Assembly (NCBI RefSeq): GCF_001723175.1
Contig: NC_064655.1
Span: 3,706,307-3,770,306, forward strand
Direction of reading: 5' to 3'
DNA: 64,000 nt
Source of the DNA: Penicillium oxalicum
Lineage: Eukaryota; Ascomycota; Eurotiomycetes; Eurotiales; Aspergillaceae
The notes beneath the pieces were generated by a model. That model did not search any database, had not been told where the DNA came from, and was given only the letters and a program-made list of their open reading frames with translations. Within the stretch, counting starts at the first letter, position 1. The number at the start of each line of letters is the position of its first letter. This document shows, in pieces, positions 50,701 through 60,560 of this stretch. A program made the position numbers and the translations under genes.

Positions 50701-50756
50701 ACGGGGCTTTCGCACAAGATCCTTTCTCTCAACACATTCCACACAATTCACACATC
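44721..50756. other. Gene-poor 6 kb region
   Basis: No open frame here shows family motifs, splice structure or a signal peptide that I trust. The region holds a G-run plus GA tract at ~44731-44760, several CT/GA-rich patches, an A-rich stretch near 46410 and 46560, and the 11-bp CT-rich repeat at 48704. It marks the change from the housekeeping block to the subtelomere. The last 100 bp includes the promoter of the gene at 50757. Confidence 0.4.
48704..48800 (+). repeat. 11-bp pyrimidine tandem repeat
   Basis: About nine near-perfect copies of an 11-bp unit reading CTTTCTTTTTT. The strong strand asymmetry produces a polypyrimidine tract of nearly 100 bp. An open frame crossing it gives only a Phe/Ser-rich artefact. 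Confidence 0.93.
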
Positions 50757-51854
50757 ATGGGCGTCATGAAATTTCCACGTCCAACGGGCATCCATGTGCC
50801 CGGTTCACCCACGCGTCTGCTCACAAATGAGATGATCTCGCCTCCTCTCTCGCCTGATTTCACCTTTGACTCGGAGGTGGTCCTCCCTTCTATCCTGCCC
50901 GCCCTCGAATACATCTCCTCCAAGCTCCAACAAAAGACCATGCACGTCACCCTCCTGGTGGGTCGCGGCAAACCCTACCCCACGGGCGAGCCATCCGACT
51001 TGATGGTCATTCCCATCACCCCTCTGGATGCCGCTTCATGGCGGGTACTCGAGCGAACCATCGCCAAAGGAGCCCGAAAATTCTCGCTGGGGTCCAGCTG
51101 GACCGAAGCTCTCAGCCGCAGTCAACACGAGCGCAAGGCCAACGAGTACTTGGTCCAGCAGTCTATCCTCCAGAACGAGGTCATCTTCAGTCAAGAGGGT
51201 CTCACCCTCCTCAATATGGATCGCATCTACATCTTCAAGCGTCGCATGTGCATTCTCTCATCCCGACCCTTTTCCCGCTCCGACGAACAGGCCATGACCT
51301 CGTGCGTGCAACTGTTACACCGCATCATCCAAGATTTTCAAGGCCGCCCTTTCAGCAAGGCCTTCTTTCACCGTATCTACGAGCAATTGGACATCAAGGA
51401 TGAATTGCTCGCGACAATCGCTACGGCACACCGAGCCACCTACAACCAAGAAGCCATCATCATCCCGTCATCAGCGCTCCCTAAGGTGGAAGAAAACAAC
51501 ACTCGCAAGTCACCCATCCACCCTGCTCCTATTCGCACCGTGCTTGCCCGTCGGCAACCTGTGACCAAGGTCACACCTGCCCTGGTCAACACCCTCCGGG
51601 GGCTTCCAGCCAGCCCGGCGCCAACCAAGGAGAAGACGCACAAGGCGATCCACCCCCCGGTGAAAGCAAGCCCACTCAAGTCAAGTACGAGAAAGCCACA
51701 CTCCAGCAGACGCGGACCCAAGACTCCGCTCTCTGCATCAGATGTCACCCCCATCACGCGGAATGAGTGGAATTTTGTTGTCGGTCACGATATTCGGATC
51801 CAGCCTACAGTCACCAAGTGGACCCCTTCGCCAACTGTGTACGCCGTGGCTTGA
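50757..51854 (+). CDS. DUF7582-like fungal conserved protein of unknown function
   Basis: A single exon of 365 residues from ATG 50757 (MGVMKFPRP). The central part begins LPSILPALEYISSKL, continues with a HVTLLVGRGKPYP strand and LMVIPITPLD, and has helices and an LNMDRIYIFKRRMCILS strand at ~165-185. I associate this with the filamentous-fungal DUF7582 family. A predicted myristoylation-like start (MG) is present but not the full consensus. Residues ~240-345 are Pro/Lys/Ser-rich and disordered, ending in a short conserved-looking segment NEWNFVVGHD. No catalytic motif is visible. An open frame extends 25 codons upstream without an ATG. The family assignment is from memory. Confidence 0.68.
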   Translation: MGVMKFPRPTGIHVPGSPTRLLTNEMISPPLSPDFTFDSEVVLPSILPALEYISSKLQQKTMHVTLLVGRGKPYPTGEPSDLMVIPITPLDAASWRVLERTIAKGARKFSLGSSWTEALSRSQHERKANEYLVQQSILQNEVIFSQEGLTLLNMDRIYIFKRRMCILSSRPFSRSDEQAMTSCVQLLHRIIQDFQGRPFSKAFFHRIYEQLDIKDELLATIATAHRATYNQEAIIIPSSALPKVEENNTRKSPIHPAPIRTVLARRQPVTKVTPALVNTLRGLPASPAPTKEKTHKAIHPPVKASPLKSSTRKPHSSRRGPKTPLSASDVTPITRNEWNFVVGHDIRIQPTVTKWTPSPTVYAVA

Positions 51855-52678
51855 ATCCTGCATTTTGAAAAAAAGGAGATACAAACTTTGAAAACAATAC
51901 TTCCGAGGGCTAGCACCTGAAAGCCGGAGATGAAAAAGATAAGAAAAATCACCCGGCCTCTGTTGCAGCTGCGTCGGACGTTGAGGCCGGGTAATTTGAT
52001 GTCGCTAGCCAATCCAGTCAACGGATCGTGCACACTTGGCTGCCTTGAACCATCCAATGGCAGTAATTTCCTGCAGCAACGCAGATCTAGCCTTGATTGG
52101 ACTATTCAGTCGGTCTGACTGCTCAGTCATGGAAGACGCATCGGGCAAAGCCCAGAAATCTTTCAAATCCACCACAACTCCCCAGTCGAGGTTGTGTAAT
52201 GTCCACCAGTCAGTGGCTTTCATAATGATTACGATGTCATGAGATATGAGCATATAAAATCTGAAAGGACCATAGCCGGAGCCTTTGAATGTACCATCAA
52301 ATTAACTGAAATGACTTCAAATTTTGATCCTGTCGAGATTTCATTGTAATCTACCTCCGCTTGTAGAGAATAGATACGGTCTGCGAGAGAGAGATATCTC
52401 ATTATGTCCCATTGATCATCAAATCAGAATGTAGCTGAACTTCACTGAGAAGGTCACAGAGCTTTCAATCGGAGCTTTATTCCCTCTGCGTTGTACTTCA
52501 TCGTCCTTCACACGGTACCTAGCTCACGCGGGGGGGAAAAAGAAATTCAATGCACAGGAAGTCGGTCCGTATTTGATGAATCGCCTTGAGTTGTGGTGTA
52601 GATGATGCTCTCACGTTGTCCTCTGAAGATAAGAATGGTACATCTTATAGTGCATAATCAAAAGTGGCAACCTTCCTA
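51855..52678. other. Intergenic region between DUF7582 gene and the NRPS-like gene
   Basis: About 820 bp of A+T-rich non-coding sequence at the border of the subtelomeric segment. It lies 3' of both genes. No gene is supported. Confidence 0.45.
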
Positions 52679-55600
52679 TCAAGCATTGACTGGTAGATCA
52701 TAAAATCCTTTCCGGTTCCAGAATTTGACAGAGCGTTGCACCATCTCGCCATCCAGTGAACGGTACACAATATCCGGCCGATCTCGCAGTGCCTCTTTAG
52801 CGTTATCTGCGCGGTACCAGGGAGAATACTGACTTCCCGTCCAGCGAGTCAGTGGTCCGCGTATAGTCTCCTTAAAATTAGGAAGCAAAGGGGCCAAAGA
52901 GCCATCTGGCCGTTGGTCGACTTGATCAACCCACTCATCGTAGTCAACAAGGCGTATGTTGTACCCAGCGTCGTTGAGTACTCGACAAGTATCTTCAACA
53001 GTGACCGAGTCCGCTTGATTGGGAGCCACGAGGCAGTAAGAGCGTCCGAGGTTCGAGTTACTAGAAGAAATATGGAGGATCGACTTTACCACATAATCAA
53101 TCGTCACGTACTCCAATCTTTGGATCAACTGGGGCCATTTTCCCATCTGTATAGTACCAGCTATGAGCCGTGAAACGAAATCATCTGGGTTACTGCACCC
53201 GGTTTCCGGATTTCCAATCACAAAACCTGGTCGATAAATAGTCACAGGTAGCCCGCGGTCTCGCATACGCCGTACCATAGACTCTGCTACCCACTGGCTT
53301 TGCGAATAACCGAGGTCAAACCGAACGCCCTGTATATGTGGTAACAAGGGCTCGTCCTCAAAGACAGCCTCTGTCCCAAGAGTATATCCGGTAGACCCCC
53401 AAACATCGATTGTCGACACGTAGTGGAGGGATTTTCGCCGACCAGCAGCTGCTAGCTCTAGAATTCTAGCAGTTCCCACAACGTTCGACTCACGGTGATC
53501 ACGGTATGATTCGCAGAAGTTGACCTTCGCCCCAAGGTGAAAGATGACAGAAGTCCAATTTGAGAGCCAGTTGAACTTCTCTTTTCCCAGGCCCAGAAAC
53601 TGATCTGGAAGGTTTCCTTCAAGAAGCAAGAGTTTCTCGGTGTACTCAGATGAATCAGGCCACAAGTCGTACTTCTCGAGGGTGCGTTGCACACGTTGCG
53701 GCGCAGTTATGTCTGGCTGAGCTCGGACAAGGCATGCGATTTGCTTTACCGTCGGTGAAAGCATCAGCTCCCGTAGTAGATGCGCTCCAACAAATCCAGT
53801 AGCTCCAGTGAAAAACACTCTTCCTTCGTCAGGAGCATTCCATGACGGTACAAGCTCAATATCATTCACCAAATCGATGTCCCCCAGCCAAAGTTTGCTA
53901 TGATCAGGAGCATTTTGGAAGCTCCAGCCGTCAGCTCTCTGCTGGCTTCCCTGAATTATGTGCACAAGGTCTCCCAAACAAGAGTTTCCAGTCAGGTCTT
54001 CCATTGTAAGAATGTGACCTAGCTTGCGACGAATGTTGGCTATCAGTGATGCAGCTAGGAGGGATGTGCCCCCTAGTAGGAAAAAGTCATCTTCATCGTT
54101 TATGTCTGTGATGTTCAATGTATCCTTCCACAGGTTCATAATTGTCGTCCAGGTGTCTTGAGATTTTAAATCTTTTCCATTCTGAGCAGAATTCTGACTC
54201 TTCCTGGAAGGCTTCGGTATATTGCGCTTTGACATTTCAAGAGACTCCTCGACCAATTGCCGCCTGTCGACTTTGCCAGTATTTGTGAGAGGGAGCTTTG
54301 AGACGAACTCCACAGAATCAGGGACCATATAGTCTGGAAGTCGAGATTTGGTTAAATTGATAATTTCTTTCTTGGAGAAACCTTTGCCCAAATCGACGAC
54401 AGCAAACGCAATAAGAGCTTTTTGGCCGTCACGCACAACAGCTGGTCGCTGCACGACAATTGCGCGGCGAACCCATTCCAGTGTTTGAATAGTGGATTCA
54501 ATCTCACCAAGTTCAACACGAAACCCTTTGTGCTTCACTTGGTTATCTTTGCGTCCAACGAATTCAAGAATATCTGATCCTGGACGCCATCTTGCGAGAT
54601 CCCCGGTCCGGTAAAGGCGTAGAGACTCTATGTCTTTGCCGTCTGGCTCGTTTGAGGCAGAGCTGTTGTCGCACAAGCCGGCCCGTCCGATGGTGAAGAA
54701 GCGTGATCTGTTCTCTTGTTCCAAGCCTAAATAACCAATACATTGCTGTGGACCAGAGATGCAGACCTCTCCAGGTCTACCAGCTTCAAATATCCGAGAA
54801 TTCCCATCGAATAGAAAAATTTTCATATCACCAACAGGTCGGCCGATACCGATGCAATCTCTCTGTGCCTCTTTCCCGGTAACCTCATGCATGGTCGTCA
54901 ATGTCACGCACTCAGTTGGCCCGTACGTGTTCCACAGATGTTGCGGTGGGTTGTCGCACATCAGGACGGCACGCATCGCACCAACGTTTGCGACATCGCC
55001 GGCGGTCAGAACGTGGCGAACATTATGAAAAGCTGTCGGACATGCAAAGACTATGATCTCAAACAGGGCAGCCGTGGTGATAATGATGGTAACCCCTCGA
55101 TCCTCCAAGAAGGATGGGAAGGCATGTGGATCCGTAGCTGTCTGCCGTGGGATGGTGACAATTGTCGCACCTGCAACCAGGGTTACCCATATTTCAAATA
55201 AGCTCAGATCGAACCCAGGGTTGTTGAATTTTGCAACCCGATCCTCCCTCATCAAAGGGGTGATTGGTGTTTGACGAGCCAAATGTAAGATGCCCGATGC
55301 TCGGATCTGAACTGGCTTCGGATTACCAGTTGAGCCGGACGTGAAGAGAATATGGCTGCGGTCCGGAAACTCTTGCCTTTTCAGATCTTCCAGAGACAAG
55401 TCAACATGAGGATCCTTGCCACTTCCCAAGGCTAAAGAGAAGAGCCTCAATCCTGACAGCTTGAGCGCCGAAAAAATTTCGTTTGGACTCGCTTCGGCAT
55501 CGACAACAACACGCTTCACATTAGCGCGGTTTAGCATTTCAATCATGCGCTGTGGCGTAATTGATGCCGACAGCTCGATGGGGACGCAAGTTCCGCCAAG

Positions 55601-55816
55601 CAAGCGTATTCCAACTTGGGCGATAACTTGCTTCACGCCTATGCCCAAGAGAATACCAAATGGTTCTCCGAAAGAAATGTCTTCACTGCCACGAACACTG
55701 TTCGCCAGACAATGTGCCTCACGAACAAGATCGGCATATGTCAGGCGTTGGGCGCCATCCTCAACGGCCAAGACATGAGGAGTGCGCTGAGCATGGGTGA
55801 TAACGATTTGCTCCAT
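52679..55816 (-). CDS. NRPS-like A-T-R enzyme (carboxylic acid reductase architecture)
   Basis: A single exon of 1,045 residues. The adenylation domain (~10-530) has TSGSTG at 159-164, NTYGPTE at 296-302, YRTGD at 402-406, GRKDNQVKHKGFRVELGE at 421-438 and the A10 lysine in TGKVDRRQL (~513-521). A carrier domain follows with the phosphopantetheine Ser585 in LGGTS. The thioester reductase domain (~665-1010) starts with the Rossmann motif TGATGFVGAH (670-679). The enzyme should adenylate a carboxylic acid, load it on its carrier and release it with NAD(P)H as an aldehyde or alcohol. There is no condensation domain. At the short-chain reductase YxxxK position it reads YSQSQ (837-841), so Lys is Gln. 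By position, the substrate pocket appears to start with Asp-Leu (FDLSLFE). Divergent from the ALAS gene. Confidence 0.92.
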   Translation of the reverse strand: MEQIVITHAQRTPHVLAVEDGAQRLTYADLVREAHCLANSVRGSEDISFGEPFGILLGIGVKQVIAQVGIRLLGGTCVPIELSASITPQRMIEMLNRANVKRVVVDAEASPNEIFSALKLSGLRLFSLALGSGKDPHVDLSLEDLKRQEFPDRSHILFTSGSTGNPKPVQIRASGILHLARQTPITPLMREDRVAKFNNPGFDLSLFEIWVTLVAGATIVTIPRQTATDPHAFPSFLEDRGVTIIITTAALFEIIVFACPTAFHNVRHVLTAGDVANVGAMRAVLMCDNPPQHLWNTYGPTECVTLTTMHEVTGKEAQRDCIGIGRPVGDMKIFLFDGNSRIFEAGRPGEVCISGPQQCIGYLGLEQENRSRFFTIGRAGLCDNSSASNEPDGKDIESLRLYRTGDLARWRPGSDILEFVGRKDNQVKHKGFRVELGEIESTIQTLEWVRRAIVVQRPAVVRDGQKALIAFAVVDLGKGFSKKEIINLTKSRLPDYMVPDSVEFVSKLPLTNTGKVDRRQLVEESLEMSKRNIPKPSRKSQNSAQNGKDLKSQDTWTTIMNLWKDTLNITDINDEDDFFLLGGTSLLAASLIANIRRKLGHILTMEDLTGNSCLGDLVHIIQGSQQRADGWSFQNAPDHSKLWLGDIDLVNDIELVPSWNAPDEGRVFFTGATGFVGAHLLRELMLSPTVKQIACLVRAQPDITAPQRVQRTLEKYDLWPDSSEYTEKLLLLEGNLPDQFLGLGKEKFNWLSNWTSVIFHLGAKVNFCESYRDHRESNVVGTARILELAAAGRRKSLHYVSTIDVWGSTGYTLGTEAVFEDEPLLPHIQGVRFDLGYSQSQWVAESMVRRMRDRGLPVTIYRPGFVIGNPETGCSNPDDFVSRLIAGTIQMGKWPQLIQRLEYVTIDYVVKSILHISSSNSNLGRSYCLVAPNQADSVTVEDTCRVLNDAGYNIRLVDYDEWVDQVDQRPDGSLAPLLPNFKETIRGPLTRWTGSQYSPWYRADNAKEALRDRPDIVYRSLDGEMVQRSVKFWNRKGFYDLPVNA

Positions 55817-57150
55817 TATTTAGAATGTGTTTCGTATAGAGTTCAAGCAATCTCAGTACTTGGTAATTGATCTTTCACTAGTAAAAACAAAAATTATAAT
55901 TTATCGAGCAACGGACCTTTAATAGTCCATTGGCGCATTAGCGCAAGTACTTTCGTCAATTACGCAATGAACTATGGCTCTAGGCAATATTTGTAAGGTT
56001 CTTACTAAAATCTCGATTCGTAGTCGTGTTTAGGCCAATAAAAATGCCAATTCATACAAAATCAGAAGATGCAATCTATGTCGTCACTTGCAGTTTTCAC
56101 AGAAGAATTACGGGCAAACTTTAGAAGAATGCACTCGGCCTAGGGGAGATGTATGATGTCAATTCTTCTCACGTCACTCATCAACAATCAGACGCCCGAT
56201 ATGTGTCGTTTGAAGTTTCCTGAGGAAGGCTGATATCTTCCAGGCATGATCTTAAAGTTTGGTGAACCTGAATTGCAACGAAACATGGCCCTCACGGCTC
56301 GTCTTCATCCGGGCTAAAGGCTGCAACATGAGGATGTATGACATCGTCGTATCCAAACAAAGAGACAGCAACCCTGAAGTATGTCGAAAACAATTCTACG
56401 TAATTATGGGCAAAGGCAAGATCATGGGAACTTAATATCCTGCTTTTGCAATTTGAAAAAAGTCGAGTGCACCGTTGAAATGCAATTCTGTATTATCTAC
56501 TTCATGAGAATCTGAACCGTAGCAACTCAAGAATGCTACTTGATGAAACCGCTGTGACATCCCATGAGATGACCGCAGAGATCTAGATGCAAGGTGACGT
56601 TAAACTGACATGCTTGGTGGTCGAATTCGTTGCGAGGGTACTTTAATTGTTGGAAACAAGTGTACGGAATCCTGGCTCAAAGATGATTCCCTCGGAGAAG
56701 TCAATGACGCTTTTTTCTCATCGTCGCCAAGTGCTTTCAAACTATAATTTGGCCACGTTTGTGTTAAAAAGCGGCTGCTAGAACTATTTTCTCTTTAATA
56801 GCCAGTTTTTTCAACCTTTTCAGATCGACTCGCTCCGTGCGGATACGTGAAGTCAAGAATTAGTCTAATCGATTCGCAATGTCGGGCACTTTGCTATATT
56901 CGAGAAATAGGTACCATTCGAATGATTTTTAATAATCTTCATGGCTTGTTTTGACTGATTCGAGATACTTCGGTAGCATCAAAGTTCCACTTATTTCAAG
57001 CGAGCACGATACGCGACTGTTACACAAAACCTTCAAGGGACAGGTACAGTTCACACGCAGCACTGAAGAAGCTCAAGTCGGATAAAACATACCTTGATGG
57101 TAAGGTCAGCTAATCTTGGCTCCATTCAAAAAACATGCTAATTACGTGAA
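55817..57150. promoter_or_regulatory. Divergent promoter region of the NRPS-like and ALAS genes
   Basis: A 1.33-kb A+T-rich interval between two divergent starts. ATTGG at 55929-55933 is a CCAAT box in the orientation of the NRPS-like gene, ~113 bp before its ATG. A second CCAAT is at 56035-56039. No coding signal. A shared divergent promoter suits co-regulation of the two genes, which is inference. Confidence 0.5.
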
Positions 57151-58536
57151 ATGCTTCCAGGTTTCAATTACGAGTCATTCTTCACGACCCAAATTGAGGC
57201 CAAAAAGAGAGATCAATCATATCGCTATTTCAAAAACATTAATCGCCTCGTCACTGGCTTCCCCTGTGCTCACCTGAAGTCATCTCAAAGTCAAGTGACT
57301 GTGTGGTGCTCGAATGACTACCTGGGAATGAGCCGCAACTCCAGTGTTCTGAATACTATGAGCGAAACATTGATGAAGTACGGTGCTGGAGCAGGGGGCG
57401 CACGGAATATTTCAGGCAACAACCAGCATGTCGAGCGAATCGAAGGCACACTGGCCGAGCTGCACCGAAAAGAAGCAGCCTTACTTTTCACATCATGCTA
57501 TGTGGCGAACGACTCAGCCCTGTCAACAATTGGCTCTAAACTGCCGGGCTGCGTCATATTCTCAGATAGTATGAATCATGCCTCCATGATACAAGGCATG
57601 CAACACTCAAAAGCTCGGGTGATTGTTTACAGACACAACGACATGCAAGATCTAGCTGAGAAGTTAGCAACCGTGGCGAAAGACGTTCCGAAGATTATTG
57701 CCTTTGAGTCAGTGTATTCAATGAGTGGCACTGTGAGCGACATCCGAACCATCTGCGAGCTTGCTGATCAGCACGGGGCTATTACGTTCCTTGATGAGGT
57801 CCATGCCGTGGGAATGTACGGTCCCACTGGTGCTGGTGTTGCTGAACACATTGACTATGAGTTCCACCTGAAAGGTTATAGGGGTAAAACGATAGTTGAT
57901 CGTATCGACATCATCACAGGGACCCTGGGGAAAGCCTACGGTTGTATTGGTGGTTACATTGCCGCAAATTCAAAGGTTGTCGATTTCGTTCGCTCACTCG
58001 CACCGGGCTTCATCTTTACGACTACGCTCCCGCCTGCAGTCGTGGCTGGCGCTGAAACTTCAGTTGATTATCAACGTCGCACGAGCGCTGATCGCAAACT
58101 ACAGCAAATGATTGTTCGGTCTGTTAAAGAAAAACTTCGTAACATGGACATTCCGGTGATTCCGAATCCTTCGCATATTGTTCCGATTCTGATTGGCGAC
58201 GCCGAACGAGCCAGGCAAGCATCGGAGATGCTATTGGAAGATTGGGACATCTACGTGCAAGCCATCAACTACCCATCTGTGCCCAAAGGCTTGGAGAGGC
58301 TGAGAATTACTCCCTCTGCAGGACACACAAAAGAGATGCAACTTCATCTATTTGCGGCGCTAGATGATGTGTGGAACAAGCTCGGTTTGAGACGGACAAG
58401 CGATTGGCTTTTGTCAACGGAAGGCCAGAACCAAGAACGGAGAAGAACAATTGAAACCTTGGACACAGATCCGGATCCTTTGTGGTCTGACCAATTACTG
58501 ACTGAACTATCTCCGTCCTTGAGATCGACTCAATGA
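57151..58536 (+). CDS. Second 5-aminolevulinate synthase-like enzyme, without mitochondrial presequence
   Basis: A single exon of 461 residues, clearly [15 protein letters not shown] near the start, [10 protein letters not shown] (51-60), [33 protein letters not shown], then [12 protein letters not shown] with the PLP lysine K261, [12 protein letters not shown] and INYPSVP-ERLR. ALAS is a PLP enzyme joining glycine and succinyl-CoA to 5-aminolevulinate with loss of CO2. The housekeeping fungal enzyme is ~640 residues with a mitochondrial presequence and heme-regulatory motifs; here the catalytic core begins within ~20 residues of the start, so it is probably cytosolic. In the substrate motif GAGAGG-x-RN the usual Thr is Ala (A84). 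The 36-residue tail after TSDW is divergent. It forms a divergent pair with the NRPS-like gene. Confidence 0.92.
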   Translation: MLPGFNYESFFTTQIEAKKRDQSYRYFKNINRLVTGFPCAHLKSSQSQVTVWCSNDYLGMSRNSSVLNTMSETLMKYGAGAGGARNISGNNQHVERIEGTLAELHRKEAALLFTSCYVANDSALSTIGSKLPGCVIFSDSMNHASMIQGMQHSKARVIVYRHNDMQDLAEKLATVAKDVPKIIAFESVYSMSGTVSDIRTICELADQHGAITFLDEVHAVGMYGPTGAGVAEHIDYEFHLKGYRGKTIVDRIDIITGTLGKAYGCIGGYIAANSKVVDFVRSLAPGFIFTTTLPPAVVAGAETSVDYQRRTSADRKLQQMIVRSVKEKLRNMDIPVIPNPSHIVPILIGDAERARQASEMLLEDWDIYVQAINYPSVPKGLERLRITPSAGHTKEMQLHLFAALDDVWNKLGLRRTSDWLLSTEGQNQERRRTIETLDTDPDPLWSDQLLTELSPSLRSTQ

Positions 58537-59076
58537 TCGAAACGGACACAACAAGTTGAATTTCTGTACATCATCCTCAGTGATCAAACCTTGATGGTCC
58601 ATTGCCACTTTACTGCAGTGACTTGGTGTATTTTGAAACTTAACCTCGTATCATATCAAGGACCTTGCTCGATTTCAAAGCCAGCAAGGTGCAGTTGGGA
58701 TCAAATTGTGGTACAAATCTTTCTGCAGATAAAGTGAGTAGTCCAAGAATCTTGCAATACCTAGCATCTCAGGGACATCTTTTTAAAAGCCTAGTTTCTG
58801 CATAAGCGCAAGTGTATCTTTACCACTGGGACATAGAGTTCGGCCTGGTATTTCATGGAAATACTGGTTATATTGCAACTAGAATATAGGGACCTGTGAA
58901 AACGACACCGAAAATGACAGCATATGGCGCCAGAAACGGCCTCCTTTCCACTCGTAACTTTGGACAGCGAGCCGCCGCTTGAACGCCCGCTCTAATGCGG
59001 ACAGACTTAGGTTTGCCACCGAAATAAAACATTATTAGACTCATACGAAACTCGTGGTCACGGTATGGGCACGGTT

Positions 59077-59129
59077 ACTCCTAGGAAGGGGTTTGAAGCC
59101 CTCAGGATCGCGGTTAGCTTCCTAGGAGT
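59077..59129. repeat. Inverted repeat, 12-bp arms
   Basis: ACTCCTAGGAAG at 59077-59088 is matched by its reverse complement at 59118-59129, with a 29-bp loop. The arms are perfect. Confidence 0.85.
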
Positions 59130-59142
59130 GTAAAATCTGTCA

Positions 59143-59206
59143 CTGGGAACATGAACGCCCACCCTGGGAGGTATATTAATCCTGGAACACTAGGTCATGT
59201 TCCCAG
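59143..59206. repeat. Inverted repeat, 12-bp arms
   Basis: CTGGGAACATGA at 59143-59154 is matched by its reverse complement at 59195-59206, with a 40-bp loop. It lies 13 bp from the preceding inverted repeat, and a CCTAGGAAC copy follows at about 59224. Confidence 0.85.
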
Positions 59207-60394
59207 AAACACTTCCGTCGATCCTAGGAACAAGATTCCGTCAAGATATGGATGAAGAAACCTTTGGGCTGCTTCATGAACGGTCCCCAATAAACATTTG
59301 AAGGTTCAAGGTTTCCATGTCTCCTTTTCTTGCGGTCCCCTAAGCCCCAATTTGACACGAAGAACTGCTAAGAGGTACAGAACAGTCGGGATATGCTGCC
59401 TATTCAGAGCGATCCGAATTTGAGCTTCACTTTCCCACCTAAACCATCTCCAAAGCGCGTTGGAATATTAATTTATGTTGATGAAAGAGCCAGAGCAATA
59501 ACGTCACTCAGCCTTATTAGCGGTGATCAGTAGAGATTCGGGACTCCTAATCCACAATGAACCAATGTACCCTCAAGAATGCAAGGGGTTTGATATTGAA
59601 CAATGCGACTGAGCAGATTACCTTGTCAGCCAATCCTATACAGAGTTACAGACTACTCTGGTGGAGAGCACATCGCCGCTAACGCAGGCCCACTCGAGCA
59701 ATATGTATTTCGGAAAACAACCGGTTCCAACCGATTCCGAGAAGCTGAACCTTGAAGTTGGCATATCAAAAGATGTTATGAGATGATCTACTTTGCAGGG
59801 TAGAAAGGCCTGTTGGTCAGGTAAGAAAGCGACGCGCACACTTCAGTGTCAATTGACAACAAGACTCTTTCTTGCATATACGAATAGAGGCTTATTGTAA
59901 TTTTGAATATAGCTATATCATCATTTGTCAATTTGTCTCTCTCAACTTAGCAGAAATAGAAAAGTCGGACGGGGCTGCTATTTATGTGATCAGTCCTCAT
60001 GGCATAAATCGCCAGAATTTTTATCAATTCTACAGTATTACTAAGGAGAAACTGAATTCTGAAGCACACCGCGACCGCGCAGACATCTAGGAGCTATGAC
60101 CTAGTAGCGTTTTCGCCCAGCTAAAGCCCGTAGCCTCTTTATTATTGAGAAAGGCCTCTGTTAGTTGAGGTTCAAGCATTTCGTACTGAGTAGCTTATGT
60201 GGCGCTTAGCTGGAAGATTTGATAGACTATACCCCTTATTTACAACCACACATAAGAAACGATAAGTAGGTCGCTATAGACCATATTTCCTCTGCCAGGC
60301 GGGGCTTTTCTATCCAAGCTACCGCTGCTTTTATGAGGACGCTCCGTCGCTCAGAGTTAGGCTCACCGAGTAAACTCCAGTCCGGGATCAGACT

Positions 60395-60410
60395 CAGTGA
60401 GCGCTCACTG
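60395..60410. repeat. 16-bp perfect palindrome
   Basis: CAGTGAGCGCTCACTG reads the same on both strands. Flanking CCGAGT (about 60366) and ACTCGG (about 60414) form a further inverted pair around it. Confidence 0.8.
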
Positions 60411-60560
60411 ATCACTCGGAGATTTTTCGGTCTTTGAATTGGTTACGTCTGCGGTCATCAAAATACAGAGTAAATATGGCCTTATTACAATCGATTGAAT
60501 TGAATTTAGTACCATGATAAGAGGTGGTATTCTGCTAGGCAAGGGGGGGGATAGAAGAAC

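Larger units (their letters stand above)
58537..60560. other. Subtelomeric A+T-rich spacer
   Basis: About 2 kb with no coding sequence that I recognise. It contains two adjacent inverted repeats (59077-59206) and a palindrome (60395-60410). The many stops and the lack of family resemblance suggest decayed sequence, possibly old transposon debris. Confidence 0.4.
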
